Of a DNA stretch of 64,000 nt, positions 1-8,741 are shown in pieces (position 1 is the stretch's first letter; each line of letters begins with the position of its first letter). Both the position numbers and the translations under genes were made by a program. This DNA comes from an uncultured bacterium (GTDB lineage Bacteria > Verrucomicrobiota > Lentisphaeria > Victivallales > UBA1829), in the NCBI GenBank assembly GCA_902774245.1, contig CACYHQ010000004.1, positions 1 to 64,000 of the forward strand. The letters run 5' to 3'. The notes under the pieces are model-generated. The model was not told where the DNA came from. It saw only the letters and a list, made by a program, of their open reading frames with translations, and did no database searches.

Positions 1-4
1 CGGG

Positions 5-1044
5 ATGCCTGACGACAACGGGGACAAATGGAACGCGGAGTTTGAAGCAGCGGAACAACAGGCCCGCAAGCTGAAAACGGAACTGGCCGCAGCAAAGAAC
101 AAGGTTGAACTCCTTTGCAACGGCTATGAGGAGGCGCGGACCGAGCTCTTCAACCACTTTAAGACAATTGCGGGGCTGGATACCGCCGTGCTGGAATCTG
201 TCGGCGTTCACAAGAAAAAGGTCAAAGAAGCCCTGAAGATGAGATTCAGTGGTCTGAAAAACCTTTACTGGAAAGCCGCGTTCGACTGTCTCGATGAGAT
301 CACATCCCGCCTGACGACAACCTCAAGGCGGAACTTATTAGAACGCTTCGCCATCCTGAAAAGCGTGGACTTCACGCCGTCGAACCTGTACGCGATGATC
401 GTCTGGGTCATCAAGAACTCGACCTGTTCAAAGGGATGTCCTCAAAAGAAAACGTACGGAACTACGTCTCGAACAAGCGCGTCTTCGAGGAGTTCTGTTC
501 GCGGTACAGCACGGATGCGAAGAAGAACACGCATTACACGCTCGACTACCGGATCATCTGTACGGAATACGCTCTGCCGGGTGAAGGATGGCACTCATGG
601 GATAACCACATCGAGTATGCCTGCCGGACGAAAATCGAAGATATCTGCGCAGTGGCGAACAGTCTCGGATTCCAGGCTGGTGAAATCCAGTTGCCGGAGA
701 CCTGGGGAAAACGCGGTACGGTCTACATGGCCGATGAAAAGACCGTGCTCTTCGCGTTCCGTTGCTACCTGAACCGGAACGTTCACATCAAGTTCAACAT
801 CGAGCTGATGAAAGCCCTGAATGTTGCTGTAGCCCGTAAGCTCGGATGGATTCGCAAGCCGAGCGACATAGCGCAGGAGTTCCCACCCGAGATGGCCAAG
901 GGTGCCGAACGGTATTTCAACTGTTTCCGGTTGCTCGACGTCTCGAAGGTGCAGAAGCTCATCTGTGCTCAGTCTGAGACGATGGACGACAACGACTGTT
1001 CCGAAGAAGAACAGGAACAAGTCGAATTGCCGATCTCCGTCTGA
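5..1044 (+). pseudogene. DUF4942-like protein, frameshifted
   Basis: Two overlapping reading frames together make one protein. The first, from the ATG at 5, gives an N-terminal coiled-coil-like stretch and then a segment ending in WVIKN near 418. The second frame, open through the ATG at 436, continues with DLFKGMSS, NVRNYVSNKRVF and HYTLDYRII, and ends with a C-terminal part containing FRCYLNRNVHIKF. From memory of the family, DUF4942 proteins have a similar order, but with extra residues between the IKN and DLF blocks. The two frames meet at about 410-425, with those residues missing, which suggests a small out-of-frame deletion. I see no slippery heptamer for programmed frameshifting. DUF4942 genes are typical of mobile elements. 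The gene may begin before the window. Confidence 0.55.
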
Positions 1045-1136
1045 ACGCAAAACAAATACAACCGAGGTGGAGGCATCACTGCCTTCACCTCAAACAAACT
1101 CAAAACAAACTCAAAACCTACAAGGAGGAACCAATC

Positions 1137-1325
1137 ATGTCCGAAAATCAAAACAATCAAATCCCCGCACAGCCAGTGTACATCATGCAACCGCAGGCGC
1201 AGCAGCCGCAGAACAGTAACATCTTCGGTGGCGGCCTTGGCGGGATTATCCTTTCGACGGTTATCGGAGTTCTGCTCGGCCAGTTCGGTGGCGGGATCGG
1301 GTTTCCGCGCATCCCGAAGCTGTGA
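1137..1325 (+). CDS. Small hydrophobic hypothetical protein (62 aa)
   Basis: This short gene has a strong ribosome binding site (AAGGAGG, 8 bases before the ATG). The protein has a Gln/Asn/Pro-rich N-terminal third (residues 1-28) and a Gly-rich hydrophobic segment (about residues 30-53) long enough to span a membrane once. I do not recognise the family. It lies 92 bases downstream of the broken DUF4942-like gene on the same strand and may belong to the same mobile-element-type module. Confidence 0.6.
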   Translation: MSENQNNQIPAQPVYIMQPQAQQPQNSNIFGGGLGGIILSTVIGVLLGQFGGGIGFPRIPKL

Positions 1326-1646
1326 CGACTGAAAAATCGGTTATGAAACCGGAGCCATGCTCGTTATCGGGCATGACTCCGGGGGAAAACAGGTGTTTTT
1401 TCGGGCTTTTTGAGGCCTTTGGACGGTGTTTGAGCTAAGGCAAAACACCGTTTTGCATCGTTTTTGTAACGCGGCTCAATATAATCTTACCTTTTTCAGA
1501 ACCAGAACCGAGTTTGATACTCAATCATTATCTTCTTTTATTTTTTAGGGCTTTTTTAGGGCTTTTTTGTCTCAGAACGTGAAAAATCGCGGATTATCAA
1601 AAACTATCAAATCAACTCAAATCCGCCTCAATTTAGGACAAAAAAG
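1326..1646. other. Gene-free stretch with a weak hairpin
   Basis: No credible ORF. An inverted repeat at 1349-1360 and 1371-1382 (CCGGAGCCATGC against GCATGACTCCGG, one mismatch) could form a hairpin just after the small gene. The T-run follows only at 1395-1400, so it is a poor intrinsic terminator. The rest is AT-rich, with a duplicated run (ttagggcttttt) near 1545-1568. Confidence 0.4.
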
Positions 1647-1723
1647 TGGTGCTCCGGGCGGGACTCGAACCCACGACCCTCTGCTTAGAAGGCAGATGCT
1701 CTATCCAGCTGAGCTACCGAAGC
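1647..1723 (-). tRNA. tRNA-Arg (anticodon UCU)
   Basis: On the minus strand the sequence folds as a complete cloverleaf. The 7-bp acceptor stem pairs GCTTCGG with CCGGAGC (one G-U). The D arm follows TA at positions 8-9. The anticodon stem TCTGC/GCAGA encloses the loop CTTCTAA, giving anticodon TCT, which reads AGA. The T arm contains GTTCGAGTC. The discriminator is A and the CCA end is encoded. It is oriented away from the upstream small gene. Confidence 0.95.
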
Positions 1724-1972
1724 ACATCCTGTCTGCTGCATAAAAAACGTTTTTCCAAAACTGGCTACTGTATCATAATCTCTGCGATCAACAAGGCAGT
1801 AGTATTTTTGCGCAACGAATTTAGATACAGAACAGTCCTTTCTTTGATAAAGACACTGCCTGAAGCTCCTTTAAACAGACATATGCATTATAATATATCA
1901 TGCTTTGGAAAAAAGTCAACCTGTTTTCTCAAAAAAGACTTCACGCATTCTGCCAAGCTGAAGAGGATGGAG

Positions 1973-2007
1973 AAAAACCATGCCGGGCGTTTTCGAGGCG
2001 TCCGGCA
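1973..2007 (-). terminator. Second, tandem terminator after GH115
   Basis: On the minus strand TGCCGGACG pairs with CGCCCGGCA (one mismatch) and is followed by TGG and five T. It lies about 85 bases beyond the first terminator and shares its CCATGCCGG core, so it looks like a duplicated back-up terminator. Confidence 0.55.
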
Positions 2008-2089
2008 CACTGCAAGCAGTGCTGAAGATGTGCGCGGCTTATGCTCGCGCACGGGAATCGTTGCAAACAATGCCGGATAAAAAAGCACG

Positions 2090-2123
2090 AAAAAACCATG
2101 CCGGACGATGAAGCCCGGCATGG
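2090..2123 (-). terminator. Rho-independent terminator of the GH115 gene
   Basis: On the minus strand a perfect 9-bp stem (CCATGCCGG against CCGGCATGG) with a 10-base loop is followed by six T. It begins 35 bases after the stop codon of the alpha-glucuronidase gene. Confidence 0.85.
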
Positions 2124-2157
2124 CGGAGGTTCAGCTGAATTCAGCGGGAAACCGATG

Positions 2158-5100
2158 TTATTTCGTCTTCACCGGTGTGCTGAATTTCGGTCCGAAGTAG
2201 GTCTGCGGGAGGTTGCCCTTGGAGATCACGATCTTCTCGACGACGACGGCCGGATCGACCATGTAGATTTTGAGGGTGTGCGTGCCGACTTTCTCGACGT
2301 CGAGCTGCGTGCGCATCCTGCGGATGTTCTCCTTCACGTTCTGGTCCCAGTTGGTGCCGCCGGACTCGAAGGTCTGACGATAGTTGCCGCGCTGAACGTT
2401 CCCGTAGGCGTCGATCGTGTTCGGCTTGGCGTCGTCGATGCCGACCGCCACGCGGAGGCCGCGGTCCGGGACGAAGTTCAGGGTCGGGGACGTGTAGAGC
2501 GTGATGTCGTACTTGCCGGGCTCGGAGATGTAGATCGGGTACTCCATGCTCGGAGCCTTGGTGTAGTCGGTGACGCTGTCGGCGGTCACGGGGAAGATGC
2601 ACATGCCGCCGTCCGCGCGGCCATAGTCCGGGATGAGCTTCCAGGTCACATCGCCGACGGCGTTGACCTTCGCGGGCTGACCGGCGGGGATGGAGATCGG
2701 GCCCGCGAGCGCGCCCCAGACGGTCTTTTCGCCGTTCTTTGCGGCCGGAGCGTCGGCCTTGACGGCGGCGACGCGGATCTTCGCGGTGCCGTTCGGGCCG
2801 GTGACTTCGATGTAACCGGCATTCGTGCCGTTCTGCGCCTTGGCCCAGTCGATCTCGACGCTCACGGGGACGTCGATCACGGAGGCGACGTCTTCCTTAA
2901 CGTCGACCTTGATCCACGGTTCGGTGGTCTTGACCGTGAACTTGGCTTCCTTCGAGCCGCGGCGGAAGACTTCGAACACGTGCTTGACGGGGTTCCAGCT
3001 GTCGAACGTGGGAAGCATGAGGTCCTGCGCTGCGGGCCATGCCTGGTTGTTGTTCTCGACGGCCACGCCGATCTCGGAGACGTCCGGGACGGTCAGTTCG
3101 GTAAGGCGCGGCATCTGGTTGCTGTTCGGGGTATCCCAGCCGTTCTGCGAGGTGCCGATGTGCGGCTGGTCCATCATGTGGATCCACTTGCCGCCGGCGA
3201 TTTCCTTGTTGTACACGTCGCCGAGCTTCTTGTCCTCTTCGAAGAGCTGGCGTGCAAAATGCGCGTACTCGTTGGCGGAGGCGCGGCCCTGCTGGGCGTA
3301 GAGACGGTTCTTGCCGACGTTGACCTGCATTTCGGCGACCTGCGCGGAGGCCTTCACCGGGTGGTAGACGAGCTGGAAGTAGGCGTCCTGGTATTCCTTC
3401 GGCATTTTCGCCTTGAGGGCTTCGGCGCGGTCGACGAGCTTCAGCCAGGCTTCCACGACGCCGTCGGCCTCGCGGTCATTGACCACGCTGTACGTATTCG
3501 CGTCGAGGATTTCAGGCTTGCGCCAGGCGTTGTACTTCGCATACTTCGACACGATGTCGGCGATCTCTTCGGCGTATTCGTCGCCGAACTGCTCCTTCGC
3601 CCAGTTCACCGTGTATTCGCCGATCTTGTCCTGCGGGATGGCGTCCGGATCATACGCGAACTTCAGCACGAAGTCGATCGGGATCTCCATCGGCTTCAGG
3701 TCGCCGGTGTTCAGGATCCAGAGCTTGTCCGCGCCCCAGCGGTAGGTCAGGTTCAGCTGTTCCCAGAGTTTCGGGACGGGGCTGACGTTCAGCCAGCGAT
3801 AGCTGTGGGGGCCGCCGACGTAGTCGACGTGGTAGTACATGCCGGCACCGCCGGAACGCTTGCGTTCTTCCGGGGTGGGCAGACGGCGGACGTTGCCCCA
3901 GTTGTCGTCGCACCAGAGGATGGTGACGTCGTCGGGCACACGCATGCCGCTGTCGTAGTAATCCTGCACTTCCTTGTAAATCGCCCACATCTGCGGGACC
4001 TGGGAAGCGGGCTTGCCGTACGCCTCTTCGATCAGCGTGCGCTGGTCCTTGATGACGTCGGTCAGAATCTTGATGTTGTCTTCCATCTTGGAGCCGCGGC
4101 CGCCCATGGGCTCGTCGCCGTCGCCGCGCATGCCGATGGTCACGAGGTTGTCGTACTTGGCGTTGCGGGTGATGCCCTCTTTCCAGAAGTTGTAGAGGTT
4201 TTCCTTATTGGTGTTGTAGTTCCACGCGCCGAGCTGGCGGTTGCGGTTGCGCTTCGTCCATTCCTCCTGGTTGCGCATCATGGGTTCGTGGTGGCTGGTG
4301 CCCATCACGATGCCGTATTCGTCGGCCAGACGCGGGTTCTCCGGGTCGTCCTCGTTGAACGCCTTGCCCCACATCGCCGGCCACAGATAGTTGCCTTTGA
4401 GGCGGAGAATGAGTTCGAACATGTGGACATACATCTTGGAGTTGATGCCGCCGAACTGGGCGCGCGCCCACGGGCCGAACGCCGGTTCTTCATCGTTGAT
4501 GAAGATGCCGCGGTATTTCACCTTCGGCGAGCCCTGCACGAACGTGCCGGGGACGATGAAGAGGGAGTTGTGCTTCTTAGCCGGGACATCGGCCCACCAG
4601 TACCACGGGGAAACGCCGATCTTCTCGGAGATGTCGTAGATGCCGAAGATGGTGCCGCGCTTGTCGCTGCCCGCGACGACCAGGCTGCCGTCGACGGTCT
4701 GGATCAGGAACGATTCCCACTGGCCTTTGATCTTCGAGACGTCGATCTTCTTGTCGGCGATCAGGCCGTCAATGAGCTTGCTCCTGCCGATCGTGCCGAC
4801 CACCACGGAGCCTTTTTCGATCTTGTCGGTCGTGACGACTTCCGAAGCCTTTCCGGTAACTTTGCCGACGTCGTCGCCGAGGTCTTTTGCGGCACGGATC
4901 ACGCCCGCCCAGTCGGCGGAGTCGACCAGGATTTTGGCGGAAACACCGTCCTTCGCGAGCTGGAACGCGCCGGGCGCGCTGTCGAACATCACGTAGGGAG
5001 TGGCGGCTGCGCCCATCTGCGACGGCTGCTGCGCGGAGACTTCCCGTGCGGCGGCCAGCGCGAGAACGCAGCAGGCGGAGAGAATGACTTTTTTCAGCAT
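2158..5100 (-). CDS. Secreted xylan alpha-1,2-glucuronidase, GH115
   Basis: This is a 980-residue GH115 enzyme. The family removes 4-O-methyl-glucuronic acid side chains from xylan or related acidic glycans. The N-terminus has a Sec signal peptide (residues 1 to about 23, ending SAQ). Family motifs include GIFINDEEPA near residue 200, SHHEPM near 270, GMRGDGDEPM further on and WCDDNWGN in the catalytic region. The last 250 residues look like the beta-rich GH115 C-terminal part. An in-frame ATG 15 bases upstream exists, but GAGGA sits 8 bases before the ATG at 5100, so that start is preferred. It is transcribed alone, divergently from the GH29 gene, suggesting joint use in host or plant glycan breakdown. 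Confidence 0.93.
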   Translation of the reverse strand: MLKKVILSACCVLALAAAREVSAQQPSQMGAAATPYVMFDSAPGAFQLAKDGVSAKILVDSADWAGVIRAAKDLGDDVGKVTGKASEVVTTDKIEKGSVVVGTIGRSKLIDGLIADKKIDVSKIKGQWESFLIQTVDGSLVVAGSDKRGTIFGIYDISEKIGVSPWYWWADVPAKKHNSLFIVPGTFVQGSPKVKYRGIFINDEEPAFGPWARAQFGGINSKMYVHMFELILRLKGNYLWPAMWGKAFNEDDPENPRLADEYGIVMGTSHHEPMMRNQEEWTKRNRNRQLGAWNYNTNKENLYNFWKEGITRNAKYDNLVTIGMRGDGDEPMGGRGSKMEDNIKILTDVIKDQRTLIEEAYGKPASQVPQMWAIYKEVQDYYDSGMRVPDDVTILWCDDNWGNVRRLPTPEERKRSGGAGMYYHVDYVGGPHSYRWLNVSPVPKLWEQLNLTYRWGADKLWILNTGDLKPMEIPIDFVLKFAYDPDAIPQDKIGEYTVNWAKEQFGDEYAEEIADIVSKYAKYNAWRKPEILDANTYSVVNDREADGVVEAWLKLVDRAEALKAKMPKEYQDAYFQLVYHPVKASAQVAEMQVNVGKNRLYAQQGRASANEYAHFARQLFEEDKKLGDVYNKEIAGGKWIHMMDQPHIGTSQNGWDTPNSNQMPRLTELTVPDVSEIGVAVENNNQAWPAAQDLMLPTFDSWNPVKHVFEVFRRGSKEAKFTVKTTEPWIKVDVKEDVASVIDVPVSVEIDWAKAQNGTNAGYIEVTGPNGTAKIRVAAVKADAPAAKNGEKTVWGALAGPISIPAGQPAKVNAVGDVTWKLIPDYGRADGGMCIFPVTADSVTDYTKAPSMEYPIYISEPGKYDITLYTSPTLNFVPDRGLRVAVGIDDAKPNTIDAYGNVQRGNYRQTFESGGTNWDQNVKENIRRMRTQLDVEKVGTHTLKIYMVDPAVVVEKIVISKGNLPQTYFGPKFSTPVKTK

Positions 5101-5167
5101 GTTAAATTTCCTCATGTTGATGTGAAAAATTGACGAAAGGTTGTTTGTTTTATGTCAATCGCCCCAT

Positions 5168-5196
5168 ACTATAATACTTGATAATCATTTTTTCAA
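5168..5196 (-). promoter_or_regulatory. Promoter of the GH115 gene
   Basis: On the minus strand TTGAAA (5196-5191) and TATAGT (5173-5168) are separated by 17 bases, about 68 bases before the start codon. Confidence 0.65.
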
Positions 5197-5314
5197 ATCG
5201 ATTCTACCGACCGACAGACTTTTTTTCGATATTTCACGCGTTTTCGTTTCGGCACGGCGCGAACGGAACGTTTCTTTTTTCGCGTTAAGATTACGTTAAT
5301 GTGCGTTATGGCGT

Positions 5315-5342
5315 TTGAAAAAGCTTTTCGGACGGATATATT
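5315..5342 (+). promoter_or_regulatory. Promoter of the GH29 gene
   Basis: TTGAAA (5315-5320) and TATATT (5337-5342) lie 16 bases apart and 53 bases before the ATG. The 295-base divergent region also holds the GH115 promoter, so one regulator could control both genes. Confidence 0.65.
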
Positions 5343-5395
5343 ATCGAATGTTTAGTTTCTGAAACACCAACCCCTCACAAAAGGAGTTCAAAACC

Positions 5396-6976
5396 ATGAA
5401 AAGCACGCTCAAATCGGCCGCGATTCTCTTCACCGCGGCAGCCGTGTCCGCCCTGCCCTCCTGCGCGACAGAGGAACCGGCCGAACCGCTGTTCGAGCCC
5501 ACGCTCGAATCCCTGGAGGCGCACTATCAGACGCCGGACTGGTTCAAGGACGCCAAATTCGGCATCTTCGCGCACTGGGGCCCGCAGTGCGAACCCGAAT
5601 CCGGCGACTGGTACGCGCGCAACATGTACATCCCGAACGAGTGGCAGTTCAGACGCCATCAGGAAAAATACGGCGACCAGAAGAAGACCGGCTTCAAGGA
5701 CATCATCCACATGTGGAAGGCGGAGAAATGGGATCCGCAGGACCTCGCGAAGCTCTTCAGCGGCATGGGCGCGAAGTACGTCGTCTCCCTCGCGAACCAT
5801 CACGACAACTTCGACATGTGGGACAGCAAGTATCAGGAATGGAACTCCGTGCGACTCGGTCCGAAGCGCGACATCGCGAAGGAATGGAAGAAGGCCGTGC
5901 TGGGCGCTGGCATGCACTGGGGCGCGAGCATCCACGCCTCGCACGCGTGGTGCTGGTACGAACCCTCGCGCAACTACGACGGACTGCTGAAGAAGGAAGA
6001 CGGTGCAGGCACCTGGTGGGGCGAAATGGGCCTCGATCCGCAGGAACTCTACGCGCAGAACCACGAGGCGTCTCCGGACAACCGCCACTGGGACTGGGAT
6101 CCGAACCGCGTCGTGCCGCCCTCGCAGGAATACCGCGACAAGTTCATGAAGCGCCACAAACAGTTCATTGATGACTACGAGCCGGAGATCGTCTACTACG
6201 ACGACACCGTGATGCCGTTCTATCCCACGTTCAACGACGGCGTCGAGCTGACAGCCTACTATTACAACACCATGCTCAAGAAGCACCACGGCAAGCAGGA
6301 AGTCGTGGCCTGCGGCAAGGTGCTGAACGAGGAACAGCGCAAGGCGATGGTCTGGGACGTCGAACGCGGCGTGCCCGGCGGCATGGTCACCCCGTACTGG
6401 CAGACCGACACCTGCATCGGATCCTGGCACTATGACCGCGGCATCTACGACCGCAACGGCTACAAATCCGCCGAGACCGTGATCCGCATGCTCATCGACA
6501 TCGTCAGCAAGGGCGGCAATCTGCTCCTCAGCGTGCCCATCCGCGCGGACGGCACCGTCGACGAGAAGGAACGCGTGACCTGCGCCGGCATCGGCGACTG
6601 GATGAAGGTCAACGGCGAGGGCATCTACGGCACGCGCACATGGAAGAAATTCGGTTCCGGTCCGCAGGCAAACGGCCCCGGCGAACGCCTTAACGCGCAG
6701 GGATTCAACGAAGGCCGCGGCAAGCCTGCCACAGCCGAAGACCTCCGCTACACAACCAAGGACGGCAACCTCTACGTCTTCACGCTCGTCGTCCCGAAGC
6801 CCGGCGCGAAAGTCACCGTCCCTGACCTCGACAAAAAGGTCAAAAAGGTCTCTCTCCTCGGCTCCGCCAAGGACGTCAAGTGGACGAATGACGGCTCCAC
6901 GCTCGCAATCGACGCCCCCGAGGCCGATCCGAACCTGAAGATCGCTCTCTGCTTCAAGGTCGAATTCGACAAGTGA
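5396..6976 (+). CDS. Lipoprotein alpha-L-fucosidase, GH29
   Basis: The 526-residue protein is a GH29 fucosidase, which hydrolyses terminal alpha-L-fucose. The N-terminus is a lipoprotein signal peptide with lipobox LPSC, so the enzyme is probably membrane-anchored. Family motifs are WFKDAKFGIFAHWG near residue 48, ANHHDNFDMWDS near 137 and YYDDTVMPFYP near 265, where the second motif replaces the more usual KHHDGF and the Asp pair of the third lies where the nucleophile is expected. SKGGNLLLSVP is the usual GH29 block closing the barrel. The C-terminal 70 residues resemble the family's beta-sandwich. The ribosome binding site is AAAAGGAG. It is divergent from the GH115 gene and ends at a strong terminator. 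Confidence 0.92.
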   Translation: MKSTLKSAAILFTAAAVSALPSCATEEPAEPLFEPTLESLEAHYQTPDWFKDAKFGIFAHWGPQCEPESGDWYARNMYIPNEWQFRRHQEKYGDQKKTGFKDIIHMWKAEKWDPQDLAKLFSGMGAKYVVSLANHHDNFDMWDSKYQEWNSVRLGPKRDIAKEWKKAVLGAGMHWGASIHASHAWCWYEPSRNYDGLLKKEDGAGTWWGEMGLDPQELYAQNHEASPDNRHWDWDPNRVVPPSQEYRDKFMKRHKQFIDDYEPEIVYYDDTVMPFYPTFNDGVELTAYYYNTMLKKHHGKQEVVACGKVLNEEQRKAMVWDVERGVPGGMVTPYWQTDTCIGSWHYDRGIYDRNGYKSAETVIRMLIDIVSKGGNLLLSVPIRADGTVDEKERVTCAGIGDWMKVNGEGIYGTRTWKKFGSGPQANGPGERLNAQGFNEGRGKPATAEDLRYTTKDGNLYVFTLVVPKPGAKVTVPDLDKKVKKVSLLGSAKDVKWTNDGSTLAIDAPEADPNLKIALCFKVEFDK

Positions 6977-7010
6977 TCCGCGTTCACGAAACGATCGCGC
7001 GAAACGCAAC

Positions 7011-7048
7011 GGGCCGCCCGGATTCTTCCGGACGGCCCGATCTTTTTT
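7011..7048 (+). terminator. Rho-independent terminator of the GH29 gene
   Basis: A 12-bp stem (GGGCCGCCCGGA against TCCGGACGGCCC, one mismatch) with a 4-base loop is followed by GATC and six T. It lies 35 bases after the GH29 stop and separates it from the convergent pseudopilin-like gene. Confidence 0.85.
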
Positions 7049-7067
7049 GAGGGGAAAGAAGTATGGA

Positions 7068-7952
7068 TTATTTCTTCACGAGGGACCAGTCTGACCAGCT
7101 GCCGACGGCGCGTCCCTGCCAGCCGAGGCCACTGTCTCCGCCATAACTCTCGGCGAGCTTGTGGAAACGTTCCGGAATCGTCTGCATCCAGTTGTTCGTC
7201 ACGACATGGCCGTCGACGTACAGGATCGGCGGCGCGCCTTTGTGACGGGACTTATCGTCGCGAACGGTGCCGAGTTCGCCGATGCTCGTGTCGTTTTCAC
7301 GGACGCGCAGGTGGTACGCGTTGACCGTTTCGTATTCCTCGCTGTTGTTGGATCTGCCCGGCTGGTGGTTCGGTCCCCAATGGTCGGTGATCAGGATCAG
7401 GTCGGACGGCCGCTGCGGATCGTTGAGGCGGCTGTTCACGAGCTTCGGATCGGCCAGAGCGTCGCCCGCGCTGGTGCCGTTGGAACCGGTTTTATACTTC
7501 AACGTACCGCCCCGGACGGGGTTGTTGCGGCCGTAGCTGGCAGCGGCGCCCTCGGACGAGTCGCTGGGGCACTTGAAGACTTTCACCATGGCCTGGCCGG
7601 TCGCGTTCAGGCATTCTTCACGTTTTTTCTGGTCGGGTTTCCCTTTCTGATCAACGGCAAGATAGTCGTCGGAGTTTTCCTTGCCGTCCTTCATGCCGCC
7701 GTTCGCATTCAGGAGATCGCGGTACCAGGTCGACCAGTTGGAGATCACGCTCAACTTCTGGTTGTTGTTCTGCGCGTACTGGCTGACGTACACGCCGAGG
7801 TTCTTCTGGTTGGCCAGACACTGCGACCGTCTCGCGCTTTCCCGTGCGGAACGCAGCGCGGGGAACAGAATACCGGCCAGGATCACGATGACGGCGATCA
7901 CGACCAGTAATTCGATCAGGGAATAACAGCGATATCGGGGATGATGTTTCAT
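7068..7952 (-). CDS. Type II secretion/pilin-like protein with N-terminal methylation motif
   Basis: The 294-residue protein has the N-terminal hydrophobic helix of type IV pilins and pseudopilins: SLIELLVV with the Glu at mature position 5, followed by a long apolar stretch. The rest is globular with a C-terminal YVDGHV, like the H-X9-DG segment of the DUF1559-type family abundant in Lentisphaerota and Planctomycetota. The residue before the cleavage point is Cys (RCYSLIELL), not the usual Gly. The ATG at 7952 is chosen because AAGGA lies 7 bases upstream; a longer frame would add 27 untypical residues. These proteins are numerous in such genomes and their role is mostly unknown; a surface or extracellular one is likely. 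Confidence 0.8.
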   Translation of the reverse strand: MKHHPRYRCYSLIELLVVIAVIVILAGILFPALRSARESARRSQCLANQKNLGVYVSQYAQNNNQKLSVISNWSTWYRDLLNANGGMKDGKENSDDYLAVDQKGKPDQKKREECLNATGQAMVKVFKCPSDSSEGAAASYGRNNPVRGGTLKYKTGSNGTSAGDALADPKLVNSRLNDPQRPSDLILITDHWGPNHQPGRSNNSEEYETVNAYHLRVRENDTSIGELGTVRDDKSRHKGAPPILYVDGHVVTNNWMQTIPERFHKLAESYGGDSGLGWQGRAVGSWSDWSLVKK

Positions 7953-8741
7953 AGCGGAATCCTTTCTGAGCGGGGGCTTCACAAAATGGAGTCTCGGAAT
8001 ATGTTTGGTATTGCTTCTTTCACTATACCACACTTTTCTGAAAAATCAAGCATAATATCATGTTTTCAGGGGAAAGCAGCCGGGCGGTCCGACACGCAGT
8101 GTTTCCAGCTGTTACCGGTGATAAAAAAGTGAGGCCGGCGGACGACCAGATGGATGGCCAGCACGCTCCGCAGGAACCAGTCGAGCGTGGTCAGGTCGCG
8201 GTACCGATTTCAACATGTTTTTTCGTTTTTCTTCTAAAAAACACCTTCAGTATTTTGAAATCACGTGTCGAGGATGTTCACTTTCCCCGTGGGTAGTATG
8301 GGTCATCGCGCGAACCTGATCATGGGCAGCGCGAACTGGCTATTTGCGACTGAGCGCGCCAAGGCGAAGAACAGCTTTATCAAGGAGGTCATGGCGATGC
8401 GCCAGGCACTCTCCCAGTGCCGGACAATGTGCCCGAGCGTTTCGAGGCGGTGTTCCTTGAGGCGATCCGCGCCCGACGGCGGGCAGATACAGCAAAGGCG
8501 TACCCCCTACCGTGTCAAATACCGTGTGCCTTGTCTTCATTCCCGTATCCTCCATGCATGGTCTCGATCTTTGAAACATCACCAAGGAAGATAACATTTT
8601 TTTCAAATATAAAAGAACCGTTTTCTGTTCGCTTCGAAGATAATATATCACCGAAATGATGTTTGTCAAGCTTAAAACACAGCCATTCTGTTAGATTAAA
8701 AAAAGGATTCGTTTAACCTCATTTTTCGTGGATCGCAAGTA
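7953..8741. other. Gene-free region with two GC-rich, coding-like islands
   Basis: No intact gene is supported. GC-rich islands at about 8060-8205 and 8270-8560 interrupt AT-rich DNA. On the minus strand the first reads in one frame as LTTLDWFLRSVLAIHLVV and onward to a stop at about 8064, and the second has short open stretches such as LKEHRLETLGHIVRHWESAW. Both are cut by stops or lack starts. They look like eroded coding remnants, but I cannot name a parent gene. Confidence 0.4.
8022..8049 (-). promoter_or_regulatory. Promoter of the pseudopilin-like gene
   Basis: On the minus strand TTGATT (8049-8044) and TATAGT (8027-8022) are 16 bases apart, about 70 bases before the ATG at 7952. Confidence 0.6.

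Larger units (their letters stand above)
1724..2157. other. Gene-free region between tRNA-Arg and the GH115 gene
   Basis: No gene is supported. The right half is a run of hairpins: two terminators for the minus-strand glycosidase gene (listed separately) and a 7-bp GTGCGCG/CGCGCAC hairpin at 2030-2052. The left half is AT-rich and without visible structure. Confidence 0.5.

Noticed and set aside
410..440. Programmed -1 frameshift in the DUF4942-like gene
   Set aside because: No X-XXY-YYZ slippery site in the overlap and family residues are missing at the junction, so a deletion is more likely.
2041..5133. 1030-residue plus-strand ORF opposite the GH115 gene
   Set aside because: Its sequence is rich in Val, Asp, Arg, Ala and Leu, typical of the antisense of GC-rich coding DNA. 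The GH115 gene on the other strand has clear motifs and a signal peptide.
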